Source: Azadirachta indica (Eukaryota; Streptophyta; Magnoliopsida; Sapindales; Meliaceae). From it: 64,000 nt of DNA. The notes beneath the pieces were generated by a model. That model was given only the letters and a program-made list of their open reading frames with translations. It was not told where the DNA came from and searched no databases. Shown here one piece after another: positions 23,262-34,877 of this stretch; position 1 is the first letter of the stretch; every line of letters starts with the position of its first letter. The stretch is from assembly GCA_022749755.1 (NCBI GenBank), contig CM040453.1:11541368-11605367 (forward strand). The letters are read 5' to 3'. The translations under genes were made by a program, and so were the position numbers.

Positions 23262-24600
23262 ATCATAATTCAACGGGGAAGAGATTTGAACGTGAAAACT
23301 GAAAATTTCGATGTTCAAGAATTGCACTGTCACTGAATAATTTATCAATGCAGCTATTTACTTCCTTAACCCTCGGAGAAATTCAACAATTATTTCATTG
23401 ATCAGTTTTTCAATCGACACGCTTATTGAAAGTCTAAAAGATCGTTTCATCGAGTTCGGTTAAAAGTATAATAACACATCTAATTAAATTATTGAATATA
23501 TTAATAGTGGCGATGAATATATAATTAATAGATCTTCTTTTCTAAAGGTGATGAATAATTAAATTGAAAGAGTAACTTTGCTGATATTCTACAATACTGT
23601 TGAAGAATAATGCTTCCATGGACCGTCCAGGAAATTCTTTCTCGAAAGTGATCAACTAATTTCTTAGAAGATGCCTTGAAATTCAAATCTTTGCACTTTA
23701 TTTCAAAGGTAGAAAGAGAGATAGAGAGACGAAGATTAAATTTTTATTCTATTTAAATTTTATTCTATTTCGTGTAGCTGACATTTAATAAGTGAAAATT
23801 TCAAAATGGGAAGAGATTTGGATATGAAAATTGAGATTTCGATGGTCAAAAATTGAACAGGCATGCACTGCGTAGTTTATAAATGCTGTCTACTCTCTCT
23901 GTACCTTCCGGAACTCTAAAATTTGGTGCTTCTGAAACCACTATAATTAATTAATCTAATAAACGAAATTGCTTCCTTATAGCTGTTTCAGCTAGCTTCG
24001 TTGAACCCTCATAGAAAAAATATTATTATTTCTGGGAAGATGCTTTCTAGCTGTAGCTGTGTACGTTCACTTTGAAAATTATCACAATTTATAATTATTG
24101 AATAATATTAATATTTTTAAATGTTAATGTCATCTGAAGATAAAATATTATTCTTTACGTTAAAAAGATATTATTATTTCTTCAAAGTTAGGTAAATTAC
24201 TTATGCGATGTTTATTTTATCAACAATGGTGATGAATATATAATTAAAGGTATTTAATCGTGTTAGGTTAAAAGTATAAAACACCCCTGAATTATTGAAT
24301 ATATTAAATAATTAATACATCTTCTTTTCTAAAGTGATGAATAATTAATCTAGGAACGATAACTTTACTGACTTTAGGTCAATGACAGCTAGAAGAAGCA
24401 AATTAATAAATTAATAAAAAATAGTTGGGAACAATTCGATATCGTATTTTTCTCCCAGTAGACACAATCATTCCACTATGTTGGATTGAAAAGTCTAAAC
24501 ATGCGCATATAAAATAAGGAAATATTCTCTTAATTTTAAATTTTTTTTTAATCATAATTAGATTAAAATATTAAAAAAAAATACAAAATATGTTTAAAGC
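23262..24600 (-). other. TNL upstream spacer of copy B
   Basis: Aligns with the A spacer (3490-4930) and the E spacer over its whole length, with the same order of short blocks. The W-box-like cluster lies at 24369-24386. No gene seen. Confidence 0.65.
24369..24386. promoter_or_regulatory. Conserved W-box-like cluster (copy B spacer)
   Basis: Exact copy of TGACTTTAGGTCAATGAC, about 1.1 kb upstream of the B start codon, in the same block order as in A and E. Confidence 0.35.
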
Positions 24601-26690
24601 ACTAAATTTGGACTACATATTTAATGTGTTTAACAAAATAACTCCTATAATTATCAATTTTTTTTTAATTTATTATTAAAATACATCATTAACTTTAATT
24701 TTTTTTAATCAAATATTATCGTACAAATCAAATTTTTATATCAATAATAAATTAATTATTTATATATGAAATCATCATTTCACATGCTTAAAGTAATATA
24801 ATAAAAGCAAATTTTTAAATTTTTATAAATTAATTGTTATAATAAGATAAAAAAAATTCATCTTAAGAATACATTGACCTATTGTATTATTATAAATTAT
24901 AAAAGTTTGTATGTAATCTTTAAACATAATATTAAATAACATTTATAGAAATTACTAGTGTAATTAACATATTATTGTATAATTATTTGAACACATTTAT
25001 ACAAATTGACTTAATTAGTTATATTTGTTAATATATTTATTTTCTATTATATTAATTATAAATAAGTATAATTATTTACTATATTACATATTCATAATTA
25101 TACATTGAAGAGATATCTAAAATGTTTAATTATGTTATAAAAAAAATATAATTAGTCATTATATCTTACTATTAACTTATACAAATAAAAAAATAAAGAA
25201 GTGTAGTAGCAAATTATGATGTAATTTTTAAATAGAATTGATAAAGTTAGAGAAATCTATTAAATTGATAGCAAAGTTTTTTTTTTTTTAATTTTTTGAT
25301 AATTTTACATAAAAATATTTTGTTTGGTAAATAAGAAAATGAAATCTAAAGAGAACAAAATCTTTAAGAATTTCTTTATTTTACTAATCTTATATTACTA
25401 TATTATACCATATAACTTCATTAGTTACAAATTATTATTTTGTTTGACATCAATTAATTATTTTTATTTTATCAAAATTTGTTGCTCTAAATTTAATTAT
25501 TAACAATTATTCAGTTTTGCTAGTTTTAATTATTTTAGTAAATTTCCTTATTAAGAAATAAATTTAAAATTTTTTGAAGATTGATTAAATTGAAGATATG
25601 CAAATAATTATAAAAAGACTTAGTTGACTAAATTAAAAATTTATAAACTTTTTTGAAGGACTTGTTTGACTAAAATGAAAGTTATATAACTTTTATAATC
25701 ATTTAGAAAATAAAATGGATATGTGAGTAATTTAATCAAACAAATTTTGAATTTGAAAATTGGGATTATTTCTTAAAATTAGTTTTTTGTTTTATTTTGT
25801 TTTCATTTTTTTAATATTAATTTTTAAATTTATTTTTCTTAAAATTAATTTTTTTAAATATTTTAGAATTAAATTTATGAACTTGATTACATATTTAAAG
25901 TGCATAAGAAAAATTAGTTTATGCAATTATCAAATTTTTAGTTCATTATTAAAAAAATATATAAATTTTTTTAATTTTTTTTATAAAATATTATAATATA
26001 AATCAAAATTTTAATTTTTTTAATAATAATAAATTAATTATTTATATGTGGAATCACTATTTATATCATCAAAATAATATCATAAAACAAATATTTGACT
26101 TTTTCATAAATTAATTGTTAAACATAAGATAAATGATAATAGTCATTAATGTGACTGAGGTAATTTGTATAAAATATTATAGCTTATAAAATTCTTTTTA
26201 GGATAAATTATCAAATTTGATTGATACATTTATTATAATATTTTTATTAACATATATAAATATAAAAAAATAAATAAGTGTAATCGTAAATTATGCTATA
26301 ATTTTTAAAAAAAATTAATAGAGTTAGAAAAATCTACGAAATTAACCTTAGAGTTTTTTATTTTTTATAATCTTATGTAAAATATACTGTTCGGTGAATA
26401 AGAAATTGAAATCTAAAAAGAAGAAAATATCATTAAGTATTTGTTGCATTAATCTTATATTACTATGTTCTAACATATTAATTCATTAATTACATATCAA
26501 TTATTTTATTTGACATGCATTAATTTATTAATTTATTATAATTTATAAGTCATAAAGGACTGAATTGATTAAATTAAAAAATTATAAATTTTTATGGACA
26601 TTTTTGATTAAAATGAATTTTTATAATTATTTAATAAATATATTGGATGCTTATGTAATCAATTAAACTAAAATTTCGGTTTGTGGACAG
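24601..26690. repeat. AT-rich block with a diverged internal duplication
   Basis: This block interrupts the TNL spacer. Its first part (about 24735-25720) and second part (about 26015-26670) align in the same order, for example AATTAATTATTTATAT, CAAATTATGATGTAATTTTT and AATCTTATATTACTAT strings, with many differences. No coding potential is seen; the 78-codon frame at 25760-25996 is a product of the A+T content. Confidence 0.55.
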
Positions 26691-26875
26691 GAAATACGCG
26701 GGTAAGAGAAAGAGGCCCGTCCCCATCTCCGACCCGATTTTCAACGGGAGATGAAAATTCATCCGAACTCGACCCGTTTCCTTAATTTTTCAAAAAATCC
26801 GCCCAAATATTTTCTCCGAACAAGACTTGCTCCTGCGAGCCCCTGTCTTCACGGAGAAAATTGTCGTCCCTACTA
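26691..26875. mobile_element. GC-rich end of an old DNA element
   Basis: A GC-rich island with CCCGTCCCCATCTCC and GACCCGATTTTC strings ends in GAAAATTGTCGTCCCTAC, similar to hAT terminal repeats of the TAGGGACGACAATTTTC kind. After it the TNL spacer resumes (compare 16165 and 37905). The other end was not recognised; the AT-rich block to the left may be its interior. Confidence 0.45.
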
Positions 26876-28767
26876 CTGTATAATGTTGATAATTTTATAC
26901 CTAAACTGCAAAACCAATGCAAATATGACACCTTATTTATAAGTTTGGATTGACTTAAGTTCCATAACTATTAATTCAGTTGGCACTTTGTGTTAAATTA
27001 TAAGCATACTTTCAAGTACAAACGCTTTATTATATTCCAAAATTTAGACTTTAGCATTAGAAAATAAATAATATCATTAATTATCCAAAATATTTTCTAT
27101 AGTGACAACCAAGTAACAAAGTTAAATTTCAATAGGCTTTCTTACATTGAACAAGTCATGTTAATTATGGTGACACTATTTTTTTTTTTTTAAATCAAAA
27201 TGTTGAAGGGAATTAAAATTAAAAGTTCAGGTCAAAAAGCAGATTTTTTCACAATGAGAATTTTCAAAAAAGAAAAAAAAAACTGTATTGATTTACTAGT
27301 CCTTCAAAAAATATTTATATATTATTGTTATCCTATTACTTAAAATATTTAACTCATCATTAGTATCTATACATCATTTTATTCTTATAATTTGAAGATT
27401 TAATTTACACTTCTATTTTGGAATTTCTATTTGGTTAATATAATTTTTTTTATATTTTATTTTCTTCATCATCTCTCAATTTCAAGTAAAGCATGGTAAA
27501 GAGTCAATCTATTCTAATTAATCATACTTAATTTTATGTTATAATTCCTTCATTAAAAGGAAAATTAACCAAAAAAGGAAATAATTTTTATTTTTTGGAT
27601 ATGTCGACATAGCTAGCTAAAAGGGTAACATTTTTTTCATAATTAATAACTCATCGATATTTAAGCCTCCCACTTTATCCAAATGTTAGCATATAATATA
27701 TTATTACTATATTTAATAATTAACCTTTTTAATTAGTTTGAATGTTATGAATACAATTATTAAATTAAAATATGAAGGAAAAAGGATATTTATAATAAAA
27801 AGATTTTTTAATCTTTGGAAAGTTAACGAAATTCATCTAATGTATAAATAAAAAAATTAAATGGTTTTGCAATCTATCAATTATTTAATGACTAGACAAA
27901 TTTAATATTAATTAATAAACATAGTCAAATCAATAAAAAAAAATTAAAAGTATTTATATATTTATGGATTAAGTACGTTTATGGGGGAAAAGAGCAGATC
28001 AAATCAACAGATATGAGTAGATGAAAAATCATGTATAAAATTAATATGTTAATAATTTTTGTAGTTAATGAGTTCGATTCAAGTTATTTTGCTGTAAAAT
28101 AATTGTTTTGTTAATTTAGATACTTTACAAATAAAAAAATTAAAACCCAAATCATTAATAGTTTTTAGATTTCTTTTTTACTTAGCATAAGTTCATGGAT
28201 AAAAAGAATGCATTTTTAAATAAAATAATTTGTTAAACATTGCTGCTACTGATTTTATAATCATCAAAACAAGAACTTCACTGCTCAATCCTGCTATGGA
28301 ACTAGTCCAATGTGACTTTCGAAAAGACAAAAAAAAAAACCATTATTATTATTACATGATAGACATTATAATAGCCTTGAGAAATTTTAACTTAAAAATT
28401 ATAAAACAAAATTTGAAGTATTTAACTCATAATAACATAGAAGTGAATTTCATTAACTTTTGGTGCAAAGAACAAGTTTTTTTTTTTTTTTTTAAACATA
28501 GTGTTGAAGTATTAGTTTACGGTACAGTTAGGACAATGTTAGGTAGTCTCATCAATTTTTATTACATTTTCAGAAAGCAAACAATTCATGAAGATCTAGA
28601 AGTTGATTATTACTTTGGGTTCGCTTGTATGGTTGTTCAATTTCTAAATTGTGTGACAAGAAACTAGCCAAGATGAATATGAATACATACAGTTAAAAGA
28701 TTACTTTGATCAAAACTCAGGTTCTCAACATTGAATTCATCAATGAATTTGTGGAATATTTAATTTG
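26876..28767 (-). other. 3' flank and spacer left of copy C
   Basis: 26876-27260 aligns with 37910-38280. The part 27280-28490 is absent from the D1 and D2 flanks but aligns in part with 55950-56600 to the right of relic F. 28500-28767 aligns with 38330-38577 and is probably the 3' untranslated side of C. The plus-strand frame at 28230-28667 is not kept in the related sequence and is not called. Confidence 0.55.
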
Positions 28768-31700
28768 CTAATGTTCCTCTTCCTCGTCAGTGCTGCGATC
28801 ATCCTTTGATTCTTCCAAATCTTGTGCATATAATAAATGGATTCCACATTTTCTCACCACCTTGCGACATTCTACACATCTACCGGGAAAGTAACATTCT
28901 ACATATCTATAAGGAAAGCAACATTCTACACTTCCAGCAGGAGACCAACATTCTGCACATCGAGTCTCATTAAAAAATTTTGTAAGGTAGAACTCAACGG
29001 AGAACTCGTCAATGAAACCAAGTTTGCAAGAAGAGTGGGGAAGCAAACTTGAGGATAATTGGTAACCCAAAAGTACGTGCTCTGAATCCACAAGATGAGA
29101 AGCCCTTAACATATGCAGATAGTCGTTAAAGGCAAAATGCCAATCCCCATTTTCAGTTTTGACTGTTATCTTGTAATGCAGGCTAAAATATTGATCCTTT
29201 CTGTGATGATGTTTATCTAATGCTACAATAATGCCGAAAGCAAAGCCAGCTAATGTATTTTTGAATTCATCCCAATCAACAGGTGGCAGCTTCACAGTTA
29301 TAGAAGATCCCATACTTTGATTCTTAAACCACTCTGGAATTTCACTTCCGGGGAAAATGAAATTAGCACCATCATTCTGTTTCACACAAACATCATAATG
29401 TTTTCGTTAACTTTGATTAGCTCAACATCTGATTTTCTACGAAAAAATAGAGTTAAAAGAGTCATACATACCTTCTCCATATTCAATTTGTAGAAACTAG
29501 ACAAGTGAAAGCTCTCAACTATATACCTGTATAGCCTTGTAAGTTTGAAAATTGATAGACATGATAATACTTCCAGTGATGTGCAGTGAGCCGCATCCAT
29601 GTATTGTAGATTGCAGGGAAGATTTGGCAAGGATTCTAGCCACTGGCAATAACACAGATGGAGACTTTTCAGTTTAGAAAGCTTTATGATGCTTTCCGGT
29701 ATTCTCTCAAAGTAGTTATAAGCAAGGTGCAATTCTTCTAGTGAGAATAACTGGCCAAGACTTTCAGGTAACTCCGTGATGCCACAACCAGTTAGATACA
29801 GATATTTTAGATTGTGCAAGCGATGTAAAAATGAAACTGACAATATGAAACCAGCCATCTGCTCATGACCCTTGGCTGTCTGGAAAAATATGCGTGTAGA
29901 GTGTGAAAGCCATGTAAAGGTCATATAAAAAAATGGTGGTCTGCCTATAGCGGTTCCTTCAACATTTAATCGCTGCAAAGCTTCTAAATCTCCTAGTTCG
30001 TCAAGCAATCTCTGTAGATTTGAGCAAATGGGGAGATGAAGATATTCAAGAGATTTTAACTTACAAAGACTGATTGGGAGGCTTTTCAACTTTGAACAAT
30101 CCGCAAGATTTAGTCTAGCCAGTCTTGACTGACACCCAATGCATGAGGGTATTTCTTCGATTGCCGTCTCACTTAAATCTAACTGATATAAATTATTCGA
30201 TGAGAGCTCTGGTAACCTCTCCAGATTTGAGCATCCCGAAAGATAAAGGTATGCAAGAGATTTCGAACGAATGCTTCTTGGAAGACTCTTTAAGCTTTTG
30301 CAGGAGAACAAACTAAGAGTAACAAGCTTATTCAAATGTTGAATAGATGAGTGTGTCTCAACCAAACTTGAACAGCCATTTAACATCAACTTCTCAAGAT
30401 TTTGGGCCTTTGAGAGATCTGGGAGTTTGGTTAGCCGCTCGGAGTAATCAAGATGTATCTCTTTCAAGTTAACAACATTCTAACAAAGTAAAAAACTAGT
30501 AAGAAAGACCAATAGAAGTAATAAGTAAATAATTACAAAAGATTTTCTGCATAAATGTTAAAATTTACCTGAATACCATCCCAAAGTCGTTCAACCTTGC
30601 TGTTCTGCAGTACAAGAGAAATAAGATTTTCTCCTTGAATAGGCAATGATTTCAACGGATATCCATGCCAATGAAAATACCTTAATTTAGGAAAATTATG
30701 GGCTTTCTCTTCAAAATAAGATATCTTACATTTATTTTCTCCATAAAATCTCAAGAACCTCAAATTAGGCATGCTTTTAAGATTATTAAAATTGAAACTT
30801 ATCTCTTCGACTTTAGACATATTCAAAGAGATGCCTTGAATTGCTCTAGTCCCCTAATAATAATAAAAATTCCGAAAGTTAGTATCAAAGTTTATCAATT
30901 TAACTAGACAATTAGTAGAAACTAATGAATCTTGATTGATAATAAATAAACAAATATAATAATATGTATATTATATTGTTATAGATATAAAGAATACGAA
31001 ATCTTAGTTTTGAATGTTCCAATTTTAGTAATACTTGAAAGTGCCTTGCTAGTCAAGGTTTGTTTTATATATATATAAACAATTGTTTTTTTTGTTTTTG
31101 TACAACCTGATTTTTTATAATTTCTTATCATGTGATCTATTCACGATTTCTTATTCATTTTCACTTATAAAATATATAATAAAATATATATGGATATGAA
31201 GTTTATAATATATATGATATTGTTCTAAATATTAACTTGCAAGAGAATGCTTACCATATTGTACCTCAAAACTTCCAAGATCTCCTCAACATGGCACAAT
31301 CGACTGCGTTTTCCAGGATCATCAATAGATTCTTTTCGAACAATTTCGCGACCCATTTTTTGTAGCAAATCATGCATTGTTATCCTATTGCCTGATATAA
31401 TTATGAGACACCTATCGACAAGAACACTAATTCCTATTTTTGCATAGAAGCCACAAGCATCTAAGAATTTCATTACAAAATCTACGTCTTCACCTTTAAA
31501 GAAACACGCGATATCAAGAAAAATATTTTGCATTTTATCATCCAAGCCATCGTAGCTTATTTTGAGTACCTTTTGGATATATTTATTAGGAATTCTTTCT
31601 AGTTTCTTTATTTCACTTTCCCATTCTCCTTTACTCCTTCCAAATAAAAAACGACCCAAAATTTTAAGAGCTAATGGAACGCCTTGAGCATATTGTAATA

Positions 31701-33038
31701 CCTTATTTGACAGTTCTTCATAACCTATATTGGGCTGATCTTGTTTGAAGGCGTACAAATTGAAAAGCTTAAGAGCATCAACATTTTTTAATTCCTTCAT
31801 CTCATATATGCTTTTCACTCCACAATTTTGAAGAACTTGTTTATCTCTTGTTGTTATAATGATTAGACTCCCTGGCATGAACCAATCAAACCTATGGACT
31901 AAGGATTCTACTTGGTCGGTATGAGTCACATCATCAAAAGTAACTAGAATCTTCCTACGACTTAACCTTCTAAAATAAGAGTTAATGTTATGAATGCCGA
32001 TATTTAAATTTCCATCCCCTAATAATGTGGAAAGAAGTTCCTGTTGTAATTGAGGTAAACCATTGTCCTTTTCACATAATTCTCTAACATTTTGAAGAAA
32101 ACATGAACCATCAAAATGGTTAGAGAATTTGTTAAAAATAACACGGGCAATTGTTGTCTTACCAATACCACCAATGCCCCAGATGCCTAAAGTGTAAACA
32201 CATTCCGATCCATAACTTAATAATGATTCGATATCATTAATGTGTGATTCTACTCCAACTAAGTCTTTGTCGAGTTCAACTGGATGCATATCATTTAATC
32301 TCTTCAAAATACCTTCTACAATCTTTTGTACAAGTACAGATTCAGACCTAACAAATGAGAATTAAATAATAGTAACTATGATGGATAAAAGAACAAAGAA
32401 AATAGACACGGTCAATTTATATTGTTAAGCTAATAGGTAATTCTAATGGAGAGGTTACTAACTTCTACTTCAAATACAAATAACTGAAAAAAAAATCATG
32501 GTAATTTTATATGACATATTAATATCAGAAAGAAATACCTTATGACATGAGAATCAAAGCCAGAAAAATTGGCAGCTTCCTTCAAAGCATTCCTCCATCT
32601 CTGTGATTTCTCTACCCTGTCCTTGAATCTTTCTTTAAGCTTCGAAAATCCAATTCCAAAATTTCCAGTTTGATTCCTTACATCTGATGGATCAATGTGA
32701 TAGAAAATGGGTATCACAATTTGTCCATATTTTTCTTTGCATTTGAGGATCTTTACAAGTTCTTTCAGACACCATTTAGAAGAAGCATAGCTTTCTGAAA
32801 AAATGACAACAGCAATCTCTGATTCTTTAATTGCATTTAAAAGAGATGGTGAAATTTCATCTCCTCTGATAAGTTTGTCATCAATGAAAGTTTCAATATT
32901 TTTTTGAGAAAAAGCTGAATAAAGATGACTAATAAAATTATTTCGAGTGTCCACACCTCTGAAACTAAGAAAAACATCATATTTTTTTCGGAGAGTTTTG
33001 TTAGAGAACAATGAAGAAGAAGAAGAAGCCATAGCCAT
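28768..33038 (-). CDS. TNL copy C: intact TIR-NBS-LRR immune receptor
   Basis: Five exons on the minus strand: 33038-32539 (TIR), 32347-31255 (NB-ARC), 30853-30569, 30479-29472 (LRR) and 29376-28768 (C-JID). All have GT-AG borders and compatible phases, giving 3495 nt or 1164 residues. The start MAMASSSS is the first ATG before YDVFLSFRGVDTR. The TIR catalytic glutamate is E93 in WCLKEL. NB-ARC motifs: P-loop GIGGIGKTT (about 224-232), kinase-2 KILVTFDDV (299-307), TTRDK (332-336), GVPLAL (389-394) and MHD (491-493). LRRs run from about 550 to 940 with many LxxLxLxxC/N units and one longer unit holding FFYMTF. The C-terminal exon starts the C-JID domain (FIFPGSEIPEWF). Family role: intracellular effector receptor whose TIR oligomer cleaves NAD to signal defence. 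It is the only fully readable TNL here. Expression and the recognised effector are unknown. Confidence 0.92.
28867..28970 (-). repeat. 27-bp coding minisatellite in C-JID exon of C
   Basis: Three full 27-bp units (28867-28893, 28894-28920, 28921-28947) and a partial fourth. On the minus strand each encodes nine residues of the form (V/A)EC(C/Y/W)(F/S)PxRx, for example VECCFPYRY and VECYFPGRC, so the frame is kept. Type-1 copies A, B and E have no such block at this place. Confidence 0.9.
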
Positions 33039-34276
33039 TTACTTGGGAAGAGATTGATTTGGATCTAAAAATTGAAATTTCGATGTTCAAGAATTGAACT
33101 GGCACTACGTAATATATCAATGCTATTTACTCCCGTCGAACGTTCCTGGAAGTTTCATGCTTTGGCTACTTCCTCTAACCCTCCAAGAAATTCCATGATA
33201 ATTTTATCGATCTTCTTTTCTAAAAGGTGATGAATTTATAATTTATTGGAAGATGCCTTTCAATGTTAACTTCGCTGACTTTAGGTCAATGACAGCTCGA
33301 AAGAAGCAAAATTAAATAATTTTTTGGTCCTCCTGTTGTTCTTCAGCAAAGCCATCTATTATGATATCTACAATAATGTTGAACACTCCAAGAAATTCTA
33401 TGCTGAATTTATCCTTCTTTTTTCTGAAGGTGATGATATAAAACATACCTAAATTATTGAATACATTAATAATAGAATATTAACAATTTCGTCTCAGTTT
33501 TGTTGAAACAATAAATCAGAATAACTTTTACTAAATTTTAAGAATTAATTTTGCCGGCAATGAGATAATGCCCATTAAATGAATATCCGTTAATGAAATG
33601 AAGTGCTTTTAGTGAATTAAACCAGCAAAGCAATTCACCGAAGCTAGAGAAAATAGAACTAAAATAAACTTGTTTTGAAAAGTTTAAAGGAAAATAAGAT
33701 AAATAACAATCTCGCAAACAAATAATTGTTTTCGTTTTTGTAGTAATATCTTTCTAAATTTCAATTCATAAAATATTTCATTTATTTGCTATTGGTGATT
33801 AATCGATAAGCTGAGGTACTTCCTCGGACCCCCCCAAGAAATTTCATGTTAACTTTGTTGATCTTCTTTTCCAAAGGTGGTGAATAATTAATTAATCTTG
33901 GAACACTGGCTTTGCAGACTTTAGGTCAACGACGGCTAGAAAGAAGCAAATTAATGTTGGTCCACAAGTTGTTCTTTAGTAAATTGAACAAAGCAAAGCC
34001 AAAAGAAGAGGAAATGCTTCCAGCAGCCAAAGAAGAAGAATGTGCTTCCTTCCTTAACTGTACTTTAGCTACTTCCTTGAACCCTCCAAGAAATTCTATA
34101 TTGATTTTATCCATCTTTTTTCTAAAGGTGAGAAATAATTTCTTGGAAGATGCGTTTAAATGGTAGCTTTGTTGACCCGTTCGCTCAAAATTATAACCAA
34201 TAGGTAGAAACCCTTATGATCAGGAAGCTTCTTGGCGTTTAATTTGCAATTCGAAGAATTTAATTTGAAGGAGGGT
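33039..34276 (-). promoter_or_regulatory. Upstream region of C with reiterated modules
   Basis: A module recurs at about 33165-33310, 33380-33435, 33815-33950 and 34065-34170. It contains CTTCCT..ACCCTCCAAGAAATT, a GATCTTCTTTTC(T/C)AAAGGTG(A/G)TGAAT string, ATTTCTTGGAAGATGCC and CTTTAGGTCAA(T/C)GAC. Similar modules are in the other TNL spacers. The two open frames on opposite strands at 33912-34166 come from one module and are not called as genes. The region ends at GAAGGAGGGT, after which C/D1 and D2 differ. Confidence 0.5.
33276..33293. promoter_or_regulatory. Conserved W-box-like cluster upstream of C
   Basis: Exact copy of TGACTTTAGGTCAATGAC, 238 bp upstream of the C start codon, the closest position to a start codon in this window together with D1 and D2. 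A variant (AGAC start, CGAC end) lies at about 33917-33934. Confidence 0.4.
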
Positions 34277-34877
34277 ATTAGGTTTTTTCTCATTAATTTT
34301 GATGTTTGAAATTAATTCTCAAAAGCTGTTTTCCATTATCAACCAAATGACATTAAAAAAATTTGAAAAAAGTTTTTACATTTAAAAAAGTTCTTTTAGG
34401 CAATGAAAAAGTCAAACTAAATGGGACTTAATGTTACACTACAAGTTTTATCCGTCAGATAAAACTTGAGGATGAGTTTTCTTTAAGAGCAGGAGAATTT
34501 GATGTAAGATAATTTTAGAATTTAATTAGTTTAGGAAATCTTTTATACTTACCAATTTAATTTGTTATTTAATTTTTAGTTTTCTTATTTAAATAAGAGC
34601 TTTTTTCTTTATTCGAGTTGACTTATAATATTGGGTTTTCTTTACTATATATAGAGAGCCTACGTTATTGTTTTGAAACAATCTTTTTATTCAATAAAAT
34701 ATTTTCCTTTGATTTTGTCCTTCATAAAATTGTTATTTTGACACTTGTGTTTCGAGTCGTTAAGATTCGAACGACATATAATCGTATCTGTTAGAACGTT
34801 TATTTAACGTTAAAGAACTGAATGAGATTTGATGTTTGACAAGGTATTTTATCCCACCCACTATCCCGCCTGCATCA
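34277..34877. mobile_element. 3' end of an LTR retrotransposon (LTR about 34500-34877)
   Basis: A string AAACTTGAGGATGAGTTTTC resembling the last coding part of plant LTR retrotransposons is followed by a purine-rich tract (AAGAGCAGGAGAA) and then TGATGTAAG, a likely LTR start. The LTR has a TATATATAG box near 34645, an AATAAA signal near 34698 and ends in CATCA near 34877. No internal genes or 5' LTR are left. It is duplicated in D1 (LTR about 44322-44699) and absent from D2. Confidence 0.55.

Noticed and set aside
25760..25996. Plus-strand frame of 78 codons rich in F, I and K
   Set aside because: Typical of random open frames in very AT-rich DNA.
28230..28667. Plus-strand frame of 145 codons left of copy C
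   Set aside because: Related DNA at 56300-56600 does not keep the frame, it includes homopolymer runs, and no domain is recognisable.
28837..29052. Plus-strand frame with TFYTS-type repeats (also 38647-38862 and 48484-48747)
   Set aside because: Antisense reading of the 27-bp coding minisatellite in the C-JID exon.
33912..34166. Overlapping frames on both strands (also 43734-43988)
   Set aside because: They lie in a reiterated upstream module. D2 carries a change in the same module that disrupts them, so they are not under coding constraint.
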